Shown: positions 1 through 8,086, counted from the first letter of the stretch. The stretch is DNA of 64,000 nucleotides from Paenibacillus mangrovi (GCF_022898935.1 NZ_JALIRP010000002.1:186001-250000), one strand, 5' to 3'. Notes: generated from the letters alone by a model not told the origin. Made by a program: numbers and translations.

Positions 1-874
1 CCAAATCGCGTTCAATATAGATATCGAGGAACGAAGATACACGTCCAAGCGACATCGCTGCGCCATTTTGTTCCTTGATGGCTGCCAGATAACCGAAGTA
101 GAGCCATTGGAATGCTTCTTTGGCGTTTTGAGCAGGTTTGGAAATATCATAACCGTGCATAGCTGCCATTTTCTTCAGCTCACCCAGCGCACGAATTTGC
201 TCGGATAGCTCTTCGCGCAGACGGATGACATCTTCATCAATGACGTCCACTTCAAGATTCATTAGTTCCTGTTTCTTCTCTTGAACCAGGAAGTCTATGC
301 CGTAAAGGGATACGCGGCGGTAGTCGCCAATGATCCGGCCGCGGCCGTAAGCATCAGGAAGACCGGTGATAATACCCGCTCTGCGTGCAGCCCGCATGTC
401 TGATGTATATGCATCGAATACGCCTTGGTTATGCGTTTTACGAATATCTGTAAAAATTTTGATTAATTCTTCAGGAAGCTCGAAGCCGTAAGCCTCGCAT
501 GCATCAATCATCATGCGAATGCCGCCGAATGGCTGGATGGAACGTTTGAACGGAGCGTCAGTTTGAACACCCACGATTTGTTCTTTGTCCTTGTCCAGAT
601 AACCAGGCTGATGGGAAGTAATGGTCGAAGGCGTATTTACATCAACATCCAGCACTCCGCCGTTTTCCCGTTCTTTTTTGGTAAGCTCGGATACGATCTT
701 CCAGAGCTCCGTGGTGTTGTTCGTAGGGCCTGCCAGGAAATCCTCGTTGCCTTGGTATGGACTGATATTGCTCTCGATAAAGTCATTTACGTTTACTGCT
801 TTCGTCCATTTTCCTTGCTTGAAACCTCTCCAGCCTGATTGCATGTTTTGAACATCTTTTTCTAGCACCGACAT
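1..874 (-). CDS. pflB: Formate C-acetyltransferase (pyruvate formate-lyase), N-terminal part; runs off the window edge
   Basis: The minus strand reads from an ATG at 874 to the window start as about 291 codons without a stop. It begins [15 protein letters not shown] and contains typical PFL stretches ([37 protein letters not shown]). The enzyme splits pyruvate and CoA non-oxidatively into acetyl-CoA and formate in the cytosol, using a glycyl radical. The radical glycine loop and the active-site cysteines lie in the missing C-terminal part. The start is supported by a GGAGG just upstream. The gene lies downstream of adhE on the same strand, and the 262-bp gap between them carries Fnr-type boxes, so anaerobic induction is inferred. 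The activase gene pflA may follow outside the window. Confidence 0.95.
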   Translation of the reverse strand, partial: MSVLEKDVQNMQSGWRGFKQGKWTKAVNVNDFIESNISPYQGNEDFLAGPTNNTTELWKIVSELTKKERENGGVLDVDVNTPSTITSHQPGYLDKDKEQIVGVQTDAPFKRSIQPFGGIRMMIDACEAYGFELPEELIKIFTDIRKTHNQGVFDAYTSDMRAARRAGIITGLPDAYGRGRIIGDYRRVSLYGIDFLVQEKKQELMNLEVDVIDEDVIRLREELSEQIRALGELKKMAAMHGYDISKPAQNAKEAFQWLYFGYLAAIKEQNGAAMSLGRVSSFLDIYIERDL

Positions 875-969
875 CTGAATCCCTCCATATTTTTATTAGA
901 GATCATGAGCTTGAAGGAAATCCCATATCTCCTGAACCCGCATCATTCCGCCGTTTAGGGCTAAAACAT

Positions 970-985
970 TGTGACTTATTTCACA
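970..985 (-). promoter_or_regulatory. Fnr box upstream of pflB
   Basis: The site reads TGTGACTTATTTCACA on the plus strand, a perfect TGTGA-N6-TCACA palindrome matching the known Bacillus Fnr consensus. It lies about 95 bp before the pflB start. A weak -10-like AATGAT at 947-942 would put the box near -42, the usual activating position for Crp/Fnr proteins. The pflB start site itself is inferred. Confidence 0.8.
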
Positions 986-1075
986 TTAAAGTCTCTGTTT
1001 ACGCTTTATCTCTTTTCGCGTTATATGCGGTGTTCTTTCTTACAAGTTCAGTTTACTGTACTTTTCTGAAAATCA

Positions 1076-1114
1076 CTGTGACAAATATCACTTTTGAGGT
1101 GATATTTGTCACAG
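1076..1114. promoter_or_regulatory. Twin Fnr boxes arranged as a perfect 16-bp inverted repeat between adhE and pflB
   Basis: Two arms, CTGTGACAAATATCAC (1076-1091) and GTGATATTTGTCACAG (1099-1114), are exact reverse complements around a 7-nt loop. Each arm is also a TGTGA-N6-TCAC type Fnr site: 1077-1092 reads TGTGA-N6-TCACT and 1098-1113 reads GGTGA-N6-TCACA. The centres are 21 bp apart, two helical turns. The element starts 23 nt after the adhE stop, so it could also form an RNA hairpin at the adhE 3' end, but no good U-tract follows on the minus strand. It may be an upstream operator of pflB, an mRNA-stabilising hairpin, or both. Confidence 0.7.
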
Positions 1115-1136
1115 CAGCTATCATTTTATTTCCGGC

Positions 1137-3755
1137 TTAGTCCTCAAAACGTCCGTAGAAAGCATTCCGGTAAACATCTGCCAATTCAGTCACGAGCGGC
1201 AGCTTCGGATTGGCTGTTGTACATTGGTCTTCGAAGGCACGATCTGCCAAATAATCTACGCGAGCTTCAAAATCCTTAGCGTCGAAGCCCAGCTCCTGGA
1301 ACGACTCTTCGATTCCCAGCGCTTTATTCAGCTTGCGGATCGCCATAATCAGACTGTTCACGCCTTCTTCCGTAGTACGGGCAGGCAGACCTAGGATCCG
1401 TGCGATTTCCGCATAGCGTTCGTCAGCGACGAAATGCGAATATTTAGGGAACGAAGCGAATTTGGTTGGTTTCTTCGCATTGTAACGGATGACATGCGGC
1501 ATCAGAATGGCGTTGGTCCGGCCATGTGCCGTATGGTATTCCCCACCCCATTTATGCGCAAGGCTGTGGTTGATACCCAGGAACGCATTTGCGAATGCCA
1601 TGCCTGCCAGCGTCGAAGCATTGTGCATTTTCTCACGGGCAACCTTATCACCGGTCAGAGCCGACTTCTCAAGGTACTGGAATACCAGCTGAATCGCCTT
1701 GATAGCAAGCCCGTCTGTGTAATCACTCGCCATAACCGATACGTAAGCTTCAATCGCATGGGTCAATACGTCCATTCCTGTATCAGCTACCGCGGTTTTT
1801 GGCAGAGTATATACAAACTCTGGATCCACGATTGCCACATCCGGCGTTAATTCGTAATCCGCGAGCGGATACTTGGTATTACCATGATTTTTGTCCGTGA
1901 TAACAGCAAACGATGTTACTTCCGAGCCGGTACCAGATGTCGTTGGAATGGCAACAAATTTTGCCTTTTGACCCAGACGCGGATATTTGTAAATGCGTTT
2001 GCGGATATCCATGAACTTCTGCTTCAGGTTCTCGAAATCGGTATCCGGATATTCGTAGAACAGCCACATCGCTTTCGCGGCATCCATCGGCGAACCGCCG
2101 CCCAGAGCGATAATGCAGTCTGGCTGGAACCGGTTCATCATCTCTGTACCTCTGTCTACAGTCGTGGTCGACGGATCGGGTTCCACTTCCGAGAAGACTT
2201 CAATGACAACAGGTGTCTGGCGCTGACGAAGGTAATGCTCCACTCTTTCAACATAACCCAGCTTAACCATCATCGGATCCGTAATGATCGCCACACGGCT
2301 GATATCCGGCATTTTAGCCAAATACTGCGTCGATCCTTTTTCGAAGTAGATTTTGTCAGGTACTTTAAACCACTGCATATTCACGGTACGGCGGGCCACC
2401 CTTTTCACGTTGATGAGATTGACTGCTGTTACGTTCGACGACGTCGAATTTCGGCCGTACGATCCGCAGCCCAGCGTCAGCGACGGCAGGTTCGTGTTGT
2501 AGATGTCACCGATCGCCCCGTGCGTCGATGGCGAATTGACGATAATACGTCCTGTCTGCAAGCGGTCCGAGAATTTCGAAATGACTTCTTCGTTATGCGA
2601 ATGGATAACCGACGAGTGACCCATACCGCCAAAAGATACAACCTCAGCTGCACGCTCAATGCCTTCAGCCGCATTTTTCACTTTGTAGCAAGCCAGCACC
2701 GGACTAAGCTTTTCCGCCGACAGCGGGAACTTTGTGCCTACGCCTTCGATCTCAGCAACCAGAATTTTGGTGCCTGCAGGAACGCTGAAACCGCACATTT
2801 CTGCGATCTTAATCGCTGATTGACCAACGATGGCTGGGTTAACCGCGCATTTTACCGTATTGATGGCTCCCGCGGTCAGTTTGGCTGCTTCATCCTTGTT
2901 GACGAAATAACAGCCGTTCGCGATCATTTTCTTACGAACTTGGTCAAAAATAGGCTCCTCGATAATAACAGCCTGTTCCGACGCGCAGATCATGCCGTTG
3001 TCAAACGACTTCGACAGAATCAAATCTGTCACGGCCTGGTCAATATCCGCCGATTTCTCAATGAAGCATGGAACGTTACCTGGTCCTACGCCGAGTGCCG
3101 GTTTACCGCAGCTGTATGCCGCCCGTACCATACCCGAACCACCGGTAGCCAGAATCAGGGCCACATCCGAATGGTTCATCAGTGCATTGGTTTTGTCCAT
3201 GGTCGGCTCTTCGATCCATTGAATGCAATCTGCTGGAGCGCCATGCTTAACAGCCGCCTCTAGCAAAATCTTTGCTGCCTCTCTGCTGCATTGTTGCGCC
3301 GAAGGGTGGAAGCCAAAAATAATAGGATTTCGTGTTTTAATAGAGATCAGTGCTTTAAACATTGTTGTGGATGTCGGGTTGGTTACAGGTGTGATCCCCA
3401 TAATAATACCGACTGGTTCTGCAATTTTTTGGTAGCTTTCATATGGATTATCTTCAATAACGCCTACCGTTTTTTCATATTTGATACTGTGGTAAATATA
3501 CTCGGTAGAGAACATATTCTTCGTGATTTTGTCTTCGTAGACGCCTCTTCCGGTTTCTTCTACCGCGAGCTTTGCCAGGTGCATATGTTTGTCGAGTCCT
3601 GCTAGGGCCATAGCCTGAACGATGTCGTCGATTTGCTCCTGAGTCATCCCCATAAATTTCTCTTGTGCCTTATTTGCTTTGTTGATTAGGGTCTGGATGT
3701 AGTCTTCGGCTGACTGCTGTTTTTTATCGGCAACAATTTCATTTTTTACAGCCAT
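1137..3755 (-). CDS. adhE: Bifunctional acetaldehyde-CoA/alcohol dehydrogenase AdhE
   Basis: This 872-residue protein has the family's full length. The N-terminal half is a CoA-acylating aldehyde dehydrogenase with the catalytic Cys near residue 257 (DNGMICASEQ). The C-terminal half, from about residue 460, is an iron-dependent alcohol dehydrogenase with GGGSPMDAAK, SGTGSEVTSFAV and the metal-binding histidines in HSLAHKWGGEYH and AHGRTNAIL. It reduces acetyl-CoA to ethanol and regenerates NAD+ during anaerobic growth. The start at 3755 (MAVKNEI) is preferred over the ATG nine bases upstream, because the GAGAGG Shine-Dalgarno abuts the first ATG and is correctly spaced from the second. It lies between fnr (divergent) and pflB, and an Fnr box with a good -10 element precedes it. 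Confidence 0.96.
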   Translation of the reverse strand: MAVKNEIVADKKQQSAEDYIQTLINKANKAQEKFMGMTQEQIDDIVQAMALAGLDKHMHLAKLAVEETGRGVYEDKITKNMFSTEYIYHSIKYEKTVGVIEDNPYESYQKIAEPVGIIMGITPVTNPTSTTMFKALISIKTRNPIIFGFHPSAQQCSREAAKILLEAAVKHGAPADCIQWIEEPTMDKTNALMNHSDVALILATGGSGMVRAAYSCGKPALGVGPGNVPCFIEKSADIDQAVTDLILSKSFDNGMICASEQAVIIEEPIFDQVRKKMIANGCYFVNKDEAAKLTAGAINTVKCAVNPAIVGQSAIKIAEMCGFSVPAGTKILVAEIEGVGTKFPLSAEKLSPVLACYKVKNAAEGIERAAEVVSFGGMGHSSVIHSHNEEVISKFSDRLQTGRIIVNSPSTHGAIGDIYNTNLPSLTLGCGSYGRNSTSSNVTAVNLINVKRVARRTVNMQWFKVPDKIYFEKGSTQYLAKMPDISRVAIITDPMMVKLGYVERVEHYLRQRQTPVVIEVFSEVEPDPSTTTVDRGTEMMNRFQPDCIIALGGGSPMDAAKAMWLFYEYPDTDFENLKQKFMDIRKRIYKYPRLGQKAKFVAIPTTSGTGSEVTSFAVITDKNHGNTKYPLADYELTPDVAIVDPEFVYTLPKTAVADTGMDVLTHAIEAYVSVMASDYTDGLAIKAIQLVFQYLEKSALTGDKVAREKMHNASTLAGMAFANAFLGINHSLAHKWGGEYHTAHGRTNAILMPHVIRYNAKKPTKFASFPKYSHFVADERYAEIARILGLPARTTEEGVNSLIMAIRKLNKALGIEESFQELGFDAKDFEARVDYLADRAFEDQCTTANPKLPLVTELADVYRNAFYGRFED

Positions 3756-3798
3756 TTTTTTCATCCTCTCGGGTAAATTTTGGTTTTTCTCTCTCCTA

Positions 3799-3849
3799 CG
3801 ATTTGATCATAACACATCCTAAAAAATATTTAAAGTGAAAACTTTCACA
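3799..3849 (-). promoter_or_regulatory. adhE promoter with Fnr box near -42
   Basis: The box AGTGA-AAACTT-TCACA occupies 3834-3849. On the minus strand a -10 element TATGAT lies at 3811-3806, giving an inferred start near 3799 and placing the box centre at about -42. This is the class II activating geometry of Crp/Fnr proteins. No -35 hexamer is needed and none is evident. Confidence 0.75.
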
Positions 3850-3961
3850 AAGTTTGAGTACTTTCAATATTTATTTTCAAAACGCTTACATTTCCAAATT
3901 CTATTTTCTCATCCCCTTCTTTATGATTATGTAAATATATGAATATAGAAATTTAATCAAA

Positions 3962-3977
3962 AGTGAAATTTATCACA
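3962..3977 (+). promoter_or_regulatory. Fnr box in the adhE-fnr divergent region
   Basis: The sequence AGTGA-AATTTA-TCACA is a good Fnr palindrome. A TATAAT for fnr sits at 4038-4043, which puts this box about 80 bp upstream of the inferred fnr start. It is too far for class II activation but could serve autoregulation, or act as a second upstream site for adhE. The remainder of the 335-bp gap is AT-rich and includes an eight-C run at 4010-4017. Confidence 0.6.
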
Positions 3978-4090
3978 ATGTCGGAATTTCGACACTTTTC
4001 ATGGCTTTTCCCCCCCCAAAAACCAGGATTTTCAGGTTATAATTAATTTAAAATTTTATAAAAATTAAAGATACAAAGGGGATAACGAGT

Positions 4091-4807
4091 ATGAGTAACC
4101 AACTGGATGTTATCGAAGCCCGTGGAAATACAAGCTGTTTTTCGAGCCAAAATCTGGATCGCCTGATGGTCATCATGAAGGAACGTATCGTGCCTGAAGG
4201 TTCCCATCTGTTCTGGGAGGGTGATTTTTCCGACAAGCTGTTTTATGTGAAACGCGGTCGGATCAAATTGACCAAATCGACGGATGAAGGCAAAGAACTG
4301 ATTCTGTATATGTATCAATCGGGAGACATGGTTGGTCAGGCCGATCCATTTTTCAGCAGCAAACACAGCTTTACTGCAGAGGTGCTTGAGGAAAGCGAAA
4401 TCGGAGTGATCGATCAAAAGGATCTGGAAGTTCTGATCTGCCAGCACTGCGATTTTGCGATTGATTTCATGAAGTGGATGGGTATCCACCACCGTCTGAC
4501 GCAAACCAAATTCCGCGACCTGATGATGTACGGCAAGCCTGGCGCGCTCTGCTCGACTCTAATCCGACTCAGTAATACGTATGGCGAAAAACATGGAGAC
4601 ACGATCCTTATTCATAAAAAGATCACCCACACCGACCTCTCCAATATGATTGGAGCGACCCGCGAAAGCGTCAATCGCATGCTCAGCGATCTGCGCAAAA
4701 AGGACGCCGTGGAATACGAGAACGGGATGATTGTCATTAAAGATCTTGAGATGCTTCAAGATATCTGCCACTGTGAAATGTGCCCAAATGAAATTTGCCG
4801 AATCTAA
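4091..4807 (+). CDS. fnr: Oxygen-sensing transcription regulator Fnr (4Fe-4S)
   Basis: This 238-residue Crp/Fnr protein has a cyclic-nucleotide-binding-like beta-barrel (about 20-130), a long dimer helix, and a winged HTH (about 180-215, with TDLSNMIGATRESVNRML). The C-terminus carries cysteines at 226, 228, 231 and 236. The C228-x2-C231-x4-C236 spacing equals that of the B. subtilis Fnr cluster ligands Cys227/230/235. Asp143 in FRDLMM is the likely fourth ligand, equivalent to Asp141. The family activates anaerobic genes when its Fe-S cluster is intact. It is divergent from adhE, and matching boxes precede adhE, pflB and hmp in this window, so these are probable targets. Cys226 is an additional cysteine of unknown role. 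Confidence 0.93.
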   Translation: MSNQLDVIEARGNTSCFSSQNLDRLMVIMKERIVPEGSHLFWEGDFSDKLFYVKRGRIKLTKSTDEGKELILYMYQSGDMVGQADPFFSSKHSFTAEVLEESEIGVIDQKDLEVLICQHCDFAIDFMKWMGIHHRLTQTKFRDLMMYGKPGALCSTLIRLSNTYGEKHGDTILIHKKITHTDLSNMIGATRESVNRMLSDLRKKDAVEYENGMIVIKDLEMLQDICHCEMCPNEICRI

Positions 4808-4853
4808 ATGGATGCTTCTTGTCACCCTCCTCTCAATCACGTCACGATCACAA

Positions 4854-4895
4854 AACTTCCGTAACCAGCGTATGGTATTACGGAAGTTTTTTTTG
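4854..4895 (+). terminator. Terminator after fnr
   Basis: The arms AACTTCCGTAA (4854-4864) and TTACGGAAGTT (4878-4888) pair perfectly and run into a T-tract. Confidence 0.9.
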
Positions 4896-5088
4896 TGTGT
4901 AAATAGACCCAAACATTTCCTTTTCTGAATATTTTTCATTCTTTTTCTTATTCTACCCCTCAAAATACCTATTAATGTCACAAAAATTGCCAAAAACACT
5001 CATTATAAGGACTTAAGACCTATATATATTACGGATAAAAGAACCGAAAATGATCTTATAACACATACCCAAGTCGCATTTATATTAC

Positions 5089-5214
5089 GTAGTTCTTCCT
5101 GGATGACCTATTCAGGAATGGATTACTGCCATACTAAGAGGGTTAGTCTTCAGCCCATTAAGAACTACTTCTTCTCCAGCTCCCCGTGACATCGAAGGTC
5201 TGAAGTCTAATACC
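5089..5214 (+). ncRNA. Structured leader candidate before the secreted protein gene at 5278
   Basis: This lies in the 470-bp gap between fnr and the 5278 gene. Helix A pairs GTAGTTCTT (5089-5097) with AAGAACTAC (5160-5168) and can enclose a small hairpin, TTCCTG (5096-5101, sharing two bases with helix A) with CAGGAA (5113-5118). Helix B pairs GGTTAGTCTTCAGCCC (5141-5156) with the segment 5197-5214, 12-14 bp with two mismatches and a bulge. The 5' arm of B lies inside helix A and its 3' arm outside, so the two are either mutually exclusive or form a pseudoknot. No known riboswitch signature was recognised. The region 4896-5088 is AT-rich with no other structure seen. Confidence 0.45.
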
Positions 5215-5277
5215 CCCTATGCAAAAGGGCATAATGAATCATTCGCCTGAACAGGCCATTTAAGGAGTGTAATCTAT

Positions 5278-6189
5278 ATGGCAGCAACATGTATTAAACG
5301 TTTATGTTTCATCGTTATCATTTTCAGTATTATTGTGTCCGGTACCTTGCTTCCTTCACCTCACCAGGCCACAGCTCAAGGCTATTACCAAAAGGCCACA
5401 GCCCAAGGCTACCAAAAAGCCACATGGCTGTGGAAAACGGAACGGATCCGTACCAATCCGCAGGAAGTCCTGTCCTTCCTGAGACAAAATAATGTCAATC
5501 TGGTTTATCTTCAGATTAATATCGATATCCCGGTTTCATATTATAAAAGCTTTATCAAAGCCTCCAGCAAACTCGGAATTCAAGTACAGGCACTCGATGG
5601 TGCACCACGTTGGGGACTGGAATCGGAACGGTATAGAATCGACAACTTTTTGAGCTGGGTCAGAGCTTATCAAAAAGAGGCTGCAGCTTCGGAGAAATTC
5701 AGCGGCATCCATGTCGATATTGAGCCCCATTTGTTATCCCAGTGGAAAACCGATCAATCGGATGTCATCCGCCAGTGGCAGAGCAACGTACTTTATCTGA
5801 ATTCCGAAGCTGAAAAGCTACAGCTTCCTCTCTCGGCCGATATTCCGTTTTGGCTTAGCAATTACACCGCTGCGGACGGCAAAACGCCGCTCAGCCGCTT
5901 TATGATCAGCCAGTATGATTCCGTCACGATCATGTCTTACCGCGATTCGGCTGCAGCCATCAACAGCATCGCCAAAAAGGAGCTTGAGGAAGCTACTGCT
6001 CTTGGCAAACAGGCTCTTGCCGCTGTTGAAACCAAGCCAAGCAGCGAAGGCGATTTTCTCACGTTTTATGAGGAAGGCGCGGCCTATATGAACGAGCAGC
6101 TTGTTCAGCTTCACGAGCTGGCCAAAGTTAATCCGTCTTATAACGGGATCGCCATTCACGATTTTGACGGCTGGAAAGACTTGAATTGA
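5278..6189 (+). CDS. Secreted TIM-barrel-like protein, glycoside-hydrolase-like, unknown substrate
   Basis: This 303-residue protein has a signal peptide (KR, then a hydrophobic stretch, likely cleavage near ATAQ-GYYQ at residue 34). It follows an AAGGAG ribosome site. The mature domain starts at ATWLW and keeps strand-end motifs typical of a (beta/alpha)8 fold: VYLQINID, VQALDGAPRW, GIHVDIEPH, LSADIPFWL, VTIMSYRDS and GIAIHDFDGW. The acidic DIEP motif at the end of a barrel strand resembles hydrolase catalytic sites, but no named family is recognised. It is a full-length paralogue of the protein at 26475-27395, which sits in the polysaccharide cluster, so a role on a cell-surface glycan is inferred. 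Just after the signal peptide a short segment is duplicated (ATAQGYYQK / ATAQGYQK). It appears monocistronic. Confidence 0.8.
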   Translation: MAATCIKRLCFIVIIFSIIVSGTLLPSPHQATAQGYYQKATAQGYQKATWLWKTERIRTNPQEVLSFLRQNNVNLVYLQINIDIPVSYYKSFIKASSKLGIQVQALDGAPRWGLESERYRIDNFLSWVRAYQKEAAASEKFSGIHVDIEPHLLSQWKTDQSDVIRQWQSNVLYLNSEAEKLQLPLSADIPFWLSNYTAADGKTPLSRFMISQYDSVTIMSYRDSAAAINSIAKKELEEATALGKQALAAVETKPSSEGDFLTFYEEGAAYMNEQLVQLHELAKVNPSYNGIAIHDFDGWKDLN

Positions 6190-6192
6190 AAA

Positions 6193-6243
6193 AAGGGGTG
6201 TTCCTCAAGGTCAATCGACTTAAAGGACACCCCTTATTTTTTT
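6193..6243. terminator. Bidirectional terminator between convergent genes
   Basis: AAGGGGTGTTCCT (6193-6205) pairs with AGGACACCCCTT (6224-6235), with a T-run on one side and A-run on the other. It serves the 5278 gene on the plus strand and ylbL on the minus strand. Confidence 0.85.
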
Positions 6244-6247
6244 ACTG

Positions 6248-7276
6248 TTACTTTGGTTGAAGCTGCTTTAAATAATCCAGCGCTACCTGTATATTGCGGA
6301 CGGGTACAATTTTGATCTGATATTTTCTCTTCTTCGCTTCATCCAGAATATCTTTCGTATTGCTGTCATCAGACTTCACATCAGCCGGACAAAAGAAAAT
6401 GTCTACCTTGCCTTCATGAGCTGCAACGATTTTATCACGAATGCCTCCGATCTGGCCGACATTCCCTTCCTGGTCAATCGTCCCTGTTCCTGCAATCTGA
6501 TAACCTTTGGTTAGATCCTCCGGGAGCACCTGATTTAAGATTTCCAGCGAAAACATCAACCCTGCCGACGGTCCGCCGATATGGCTTGTTTCGATTTTGA
6601 CCTGCCGCGGCGGGTAAATGACATATTCGTCTTCCGGTTGAATGCCAAGTCCAACTTTCCCTTGATCGTTGATCACAGTCAGCTCAAACGTTCCCTGCTG
6701 CCGTTTTCCCTCATGAATAAATCCGATATTGACGGTATCGCCAGCCTTCTTGGCACTCAAATAGGTAATGACATCGGCTGATTTCGTCATCTCTTTACCA
6801 TCAATTTCGGTAATAATGTCACCTACGGCAATTTTACCCTTGGCTTTCGATACAGGGAGAACATTGGTAACGAAAACTCCCTTGTTCTGCACTGGCACCA
6901 CCTCTCCTGCGGCACGTAGACCTGCTACAATCGCATTTTGCTGGGATGTGGTCATCATATGTTTGAGCAGGAAATCATACTCATCCTGGCTTAAATTGCC
7001 GCTCACGCTTTGCTCCTTGCGAATCTGCGTATTCGGAGCCAGCCAGCCGTAGATCAAATAGTATAAATGCGTGGTTTTGATAGTAGTGACAGTCGTTAAA
7101 TAGAAATTCCCCTTCTCCGACTTCCCTCCGTTCTCCACGGTGACGACAGGCGATAGCGGTTCAACGTCGCCCGGCTGATACAAATAATATGGCATGGGGA
7201 TCATCAGGACGATCAAAAGAACTATAGCAATCCCCAAGCTCCAAATAACCTTATTCGTTTTTTTAGATAATCTCAC
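6248..7276 (-). CDS. ylbL: PDZ domain, Lon-like membrane-anchored serine protease (YlbL/SepM type)
   Basis: This 342-residue protein starts at a GTG. It has one N-terminal membrane segment (about 10-28), an extracytoplasmic PDZ domain (about 130-200) and a C-terminal Lon-type protease domain. The catalytic dyad is visible as Ser237 in HIGGPSAGLMF and Lys282 in GGIRDKIVAA. Family members (B. subtilis YlbL, streptococcal SepM) cut extracellular or membrane substrates; the substrate here is unknown. It is downstream of the IF-3-like gene on the same strand with a 105-bp gap. Confidence 0.9.
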   Translation of the reverse strand: MRLSKKTNKVIWSLGIAIVLLIVLMIPMPYYLYQPGDVEPLSPVVTVENGGKSEKGNFYLTTVTTIKTTHLYYLIYGWLAPNTQIRKEQSVSGNLSQDEYDFLLKHMMTTSQQNAIVAGLRAAGEVVPVQNKGVFVTNVLPVSKAKGKIAVGDIITEIDGKEMTKSADVITYLSAKKAGDTVNIGFIHEGKRQQGTFELTVINDQGKVGLGIQPEDEYVIYPPRQVKIETSHIGGPSAGLMFSLEILNQVLPEDLTKGYQIAGTGTIDQEGNVGQIGGIRDKIVAAHEGKVDIFFCPADVKSDDSNTKDILDEAKKRKYQIKIVPVRNIQVALDYLKQLQPK

Positions 7277-7332
7277 GATCGAACGATTCCTTCCTGGTTA
7301 TGTGGATTGATCAGCAAAATCGACTTTTTTCT

Positions 7333-7373
7333 AGGCTCAAAACTGAAATTAGTTCTTGATATTGAGCCTTTTT
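7333..7373 (+). terminator. Terminator-like hairpin oriented to the plus strand
   Basis: AGGCTCAA (7333-7340) pairs with TTGAGCCT (7362-7369), followed by T's only in the plus direction. Both flanking genes are on the minus strand, so its role is unclear. Confidence 0.45.
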
Positions 7374-7381
7374 CAACTCGA

Positions 7382-7858
7382 CTATTTTTTCGGATTCAGC
7401 TGCACTGCGGCTTGTTTTCCGCTAAGTTGAATACCCGTGGTCTTGCTGCCCTCGTGGCTCAAATCCTTCACCAGCCGCTCCAGCAGCTCCTTGGCAATCA
7501 CACCTTCCTTACCTTTGATACGGACGACAAAAAGAACGGCATCACCGGACCGCAGTATTTTCTCAGCCTGTCGCTGTTTGGTGTCATAATCATGATCCTC
7601 AATTTGAGGGGTCAGCCGGATTTCCTTGATCTTCATTTGACGCTCAGAGGCTTTGGCCTGCTGCTTTTCTTTCTTCGCATCTCCCGCTCCAATCAGCTTA
7701 CAAGGAGGTGGACTGCTCATAAGAGACGTGCATACCAGATCAACTTTTAATTTTTTGGCCATCTCAAGAGCCTCTGCAGTAGGCATAATACCGAGATCTT
7801 CACCATTTAGTCCTGTAAGCTCCACTTCAGATGCTTTGATTTTCTCATTCATAATCAT
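7382..7858 (-). CDS. Stand-alone IF-3 family protein (divergent translation initiation factor 3 paralogue)
   Basis: This 158-residue protein has the two-part IF-3 layout. The N-terminal domain (about 1-75) is divergent: INEKIKASEVELTGLNGEDLGI-like start, then AKKLKVDLVCTS. The C-terminal domain (about 80-158) begins KIKEIRLTPQIEDHDYDTK, the IF-3 signature region. True infC is normally followed by rpmI and rplT; here neither is present and the neighbours are a protease and a lipoprotein. An AGGAG lies 10 nt before the ATG. The C-terminal part lacks several basic residues usual in IF-3, so whether it binds 30S subunits is open. It is probably an additional paralogue and not the essential factor. 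Confidence 0.8.
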   Translation of the reverse strand: MIMNEKIKASEVELTGLNGEDLGIMPTAEALEMAKKLKVDLVCTSLMSSPPPCKLIGAGDAKKEKQQAKASERQMKIKEIRLTPQIEDHDYDTKQRQAEKILRSGDAVLFVVRIKGKEGVIAKELLERLVKDLSHEGSKTTGIQLSGKQAAVQLNPKK

Positions 7859-7966
7859 TTTTCATACACTCCTGTCCATCCATATTTTACAACGGGCAGA
7901 TCGCAGTTGAACATACCATAATGATATTGAGTCAGAATTGCAGTCCCCTAGAATTCTTTTTCTCAT

Positions 7967-8073
7967 AAAAAAGGCTGTCCTCCAGCACATAGGAAATCAA
8001 CGTGAATTATTTCACTTAAATTATCACAATTAGACATCTTTTTTTTCAATTTTTTCGCTTTTGGAGACAGTCC
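7967..8073 (-). terminator. Long-loop terminator after the lipoprotein gene
   Basis: On the minus strand GGACTGTCTCC (8073-8063) pairs with GGAGGACAGCC (7983-7973) with one mismatch, followed by six T's. The loop is about 79 nt, and within it a CGTGA-ATTATT-TCACT palindrome (8001-8016) resembles a weak Fnr site. Confidence 0.5.
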
Positions 8074-8086
8074 ATATCTTTCTGAA

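Noticed and set aside
7967-8073. Insertion sequence remnant
   Set aside because: The inverted arms are 11 bp with one mismatch and no transposase fragment or target duplication is visible; a long-loop terminator explains it equally well.
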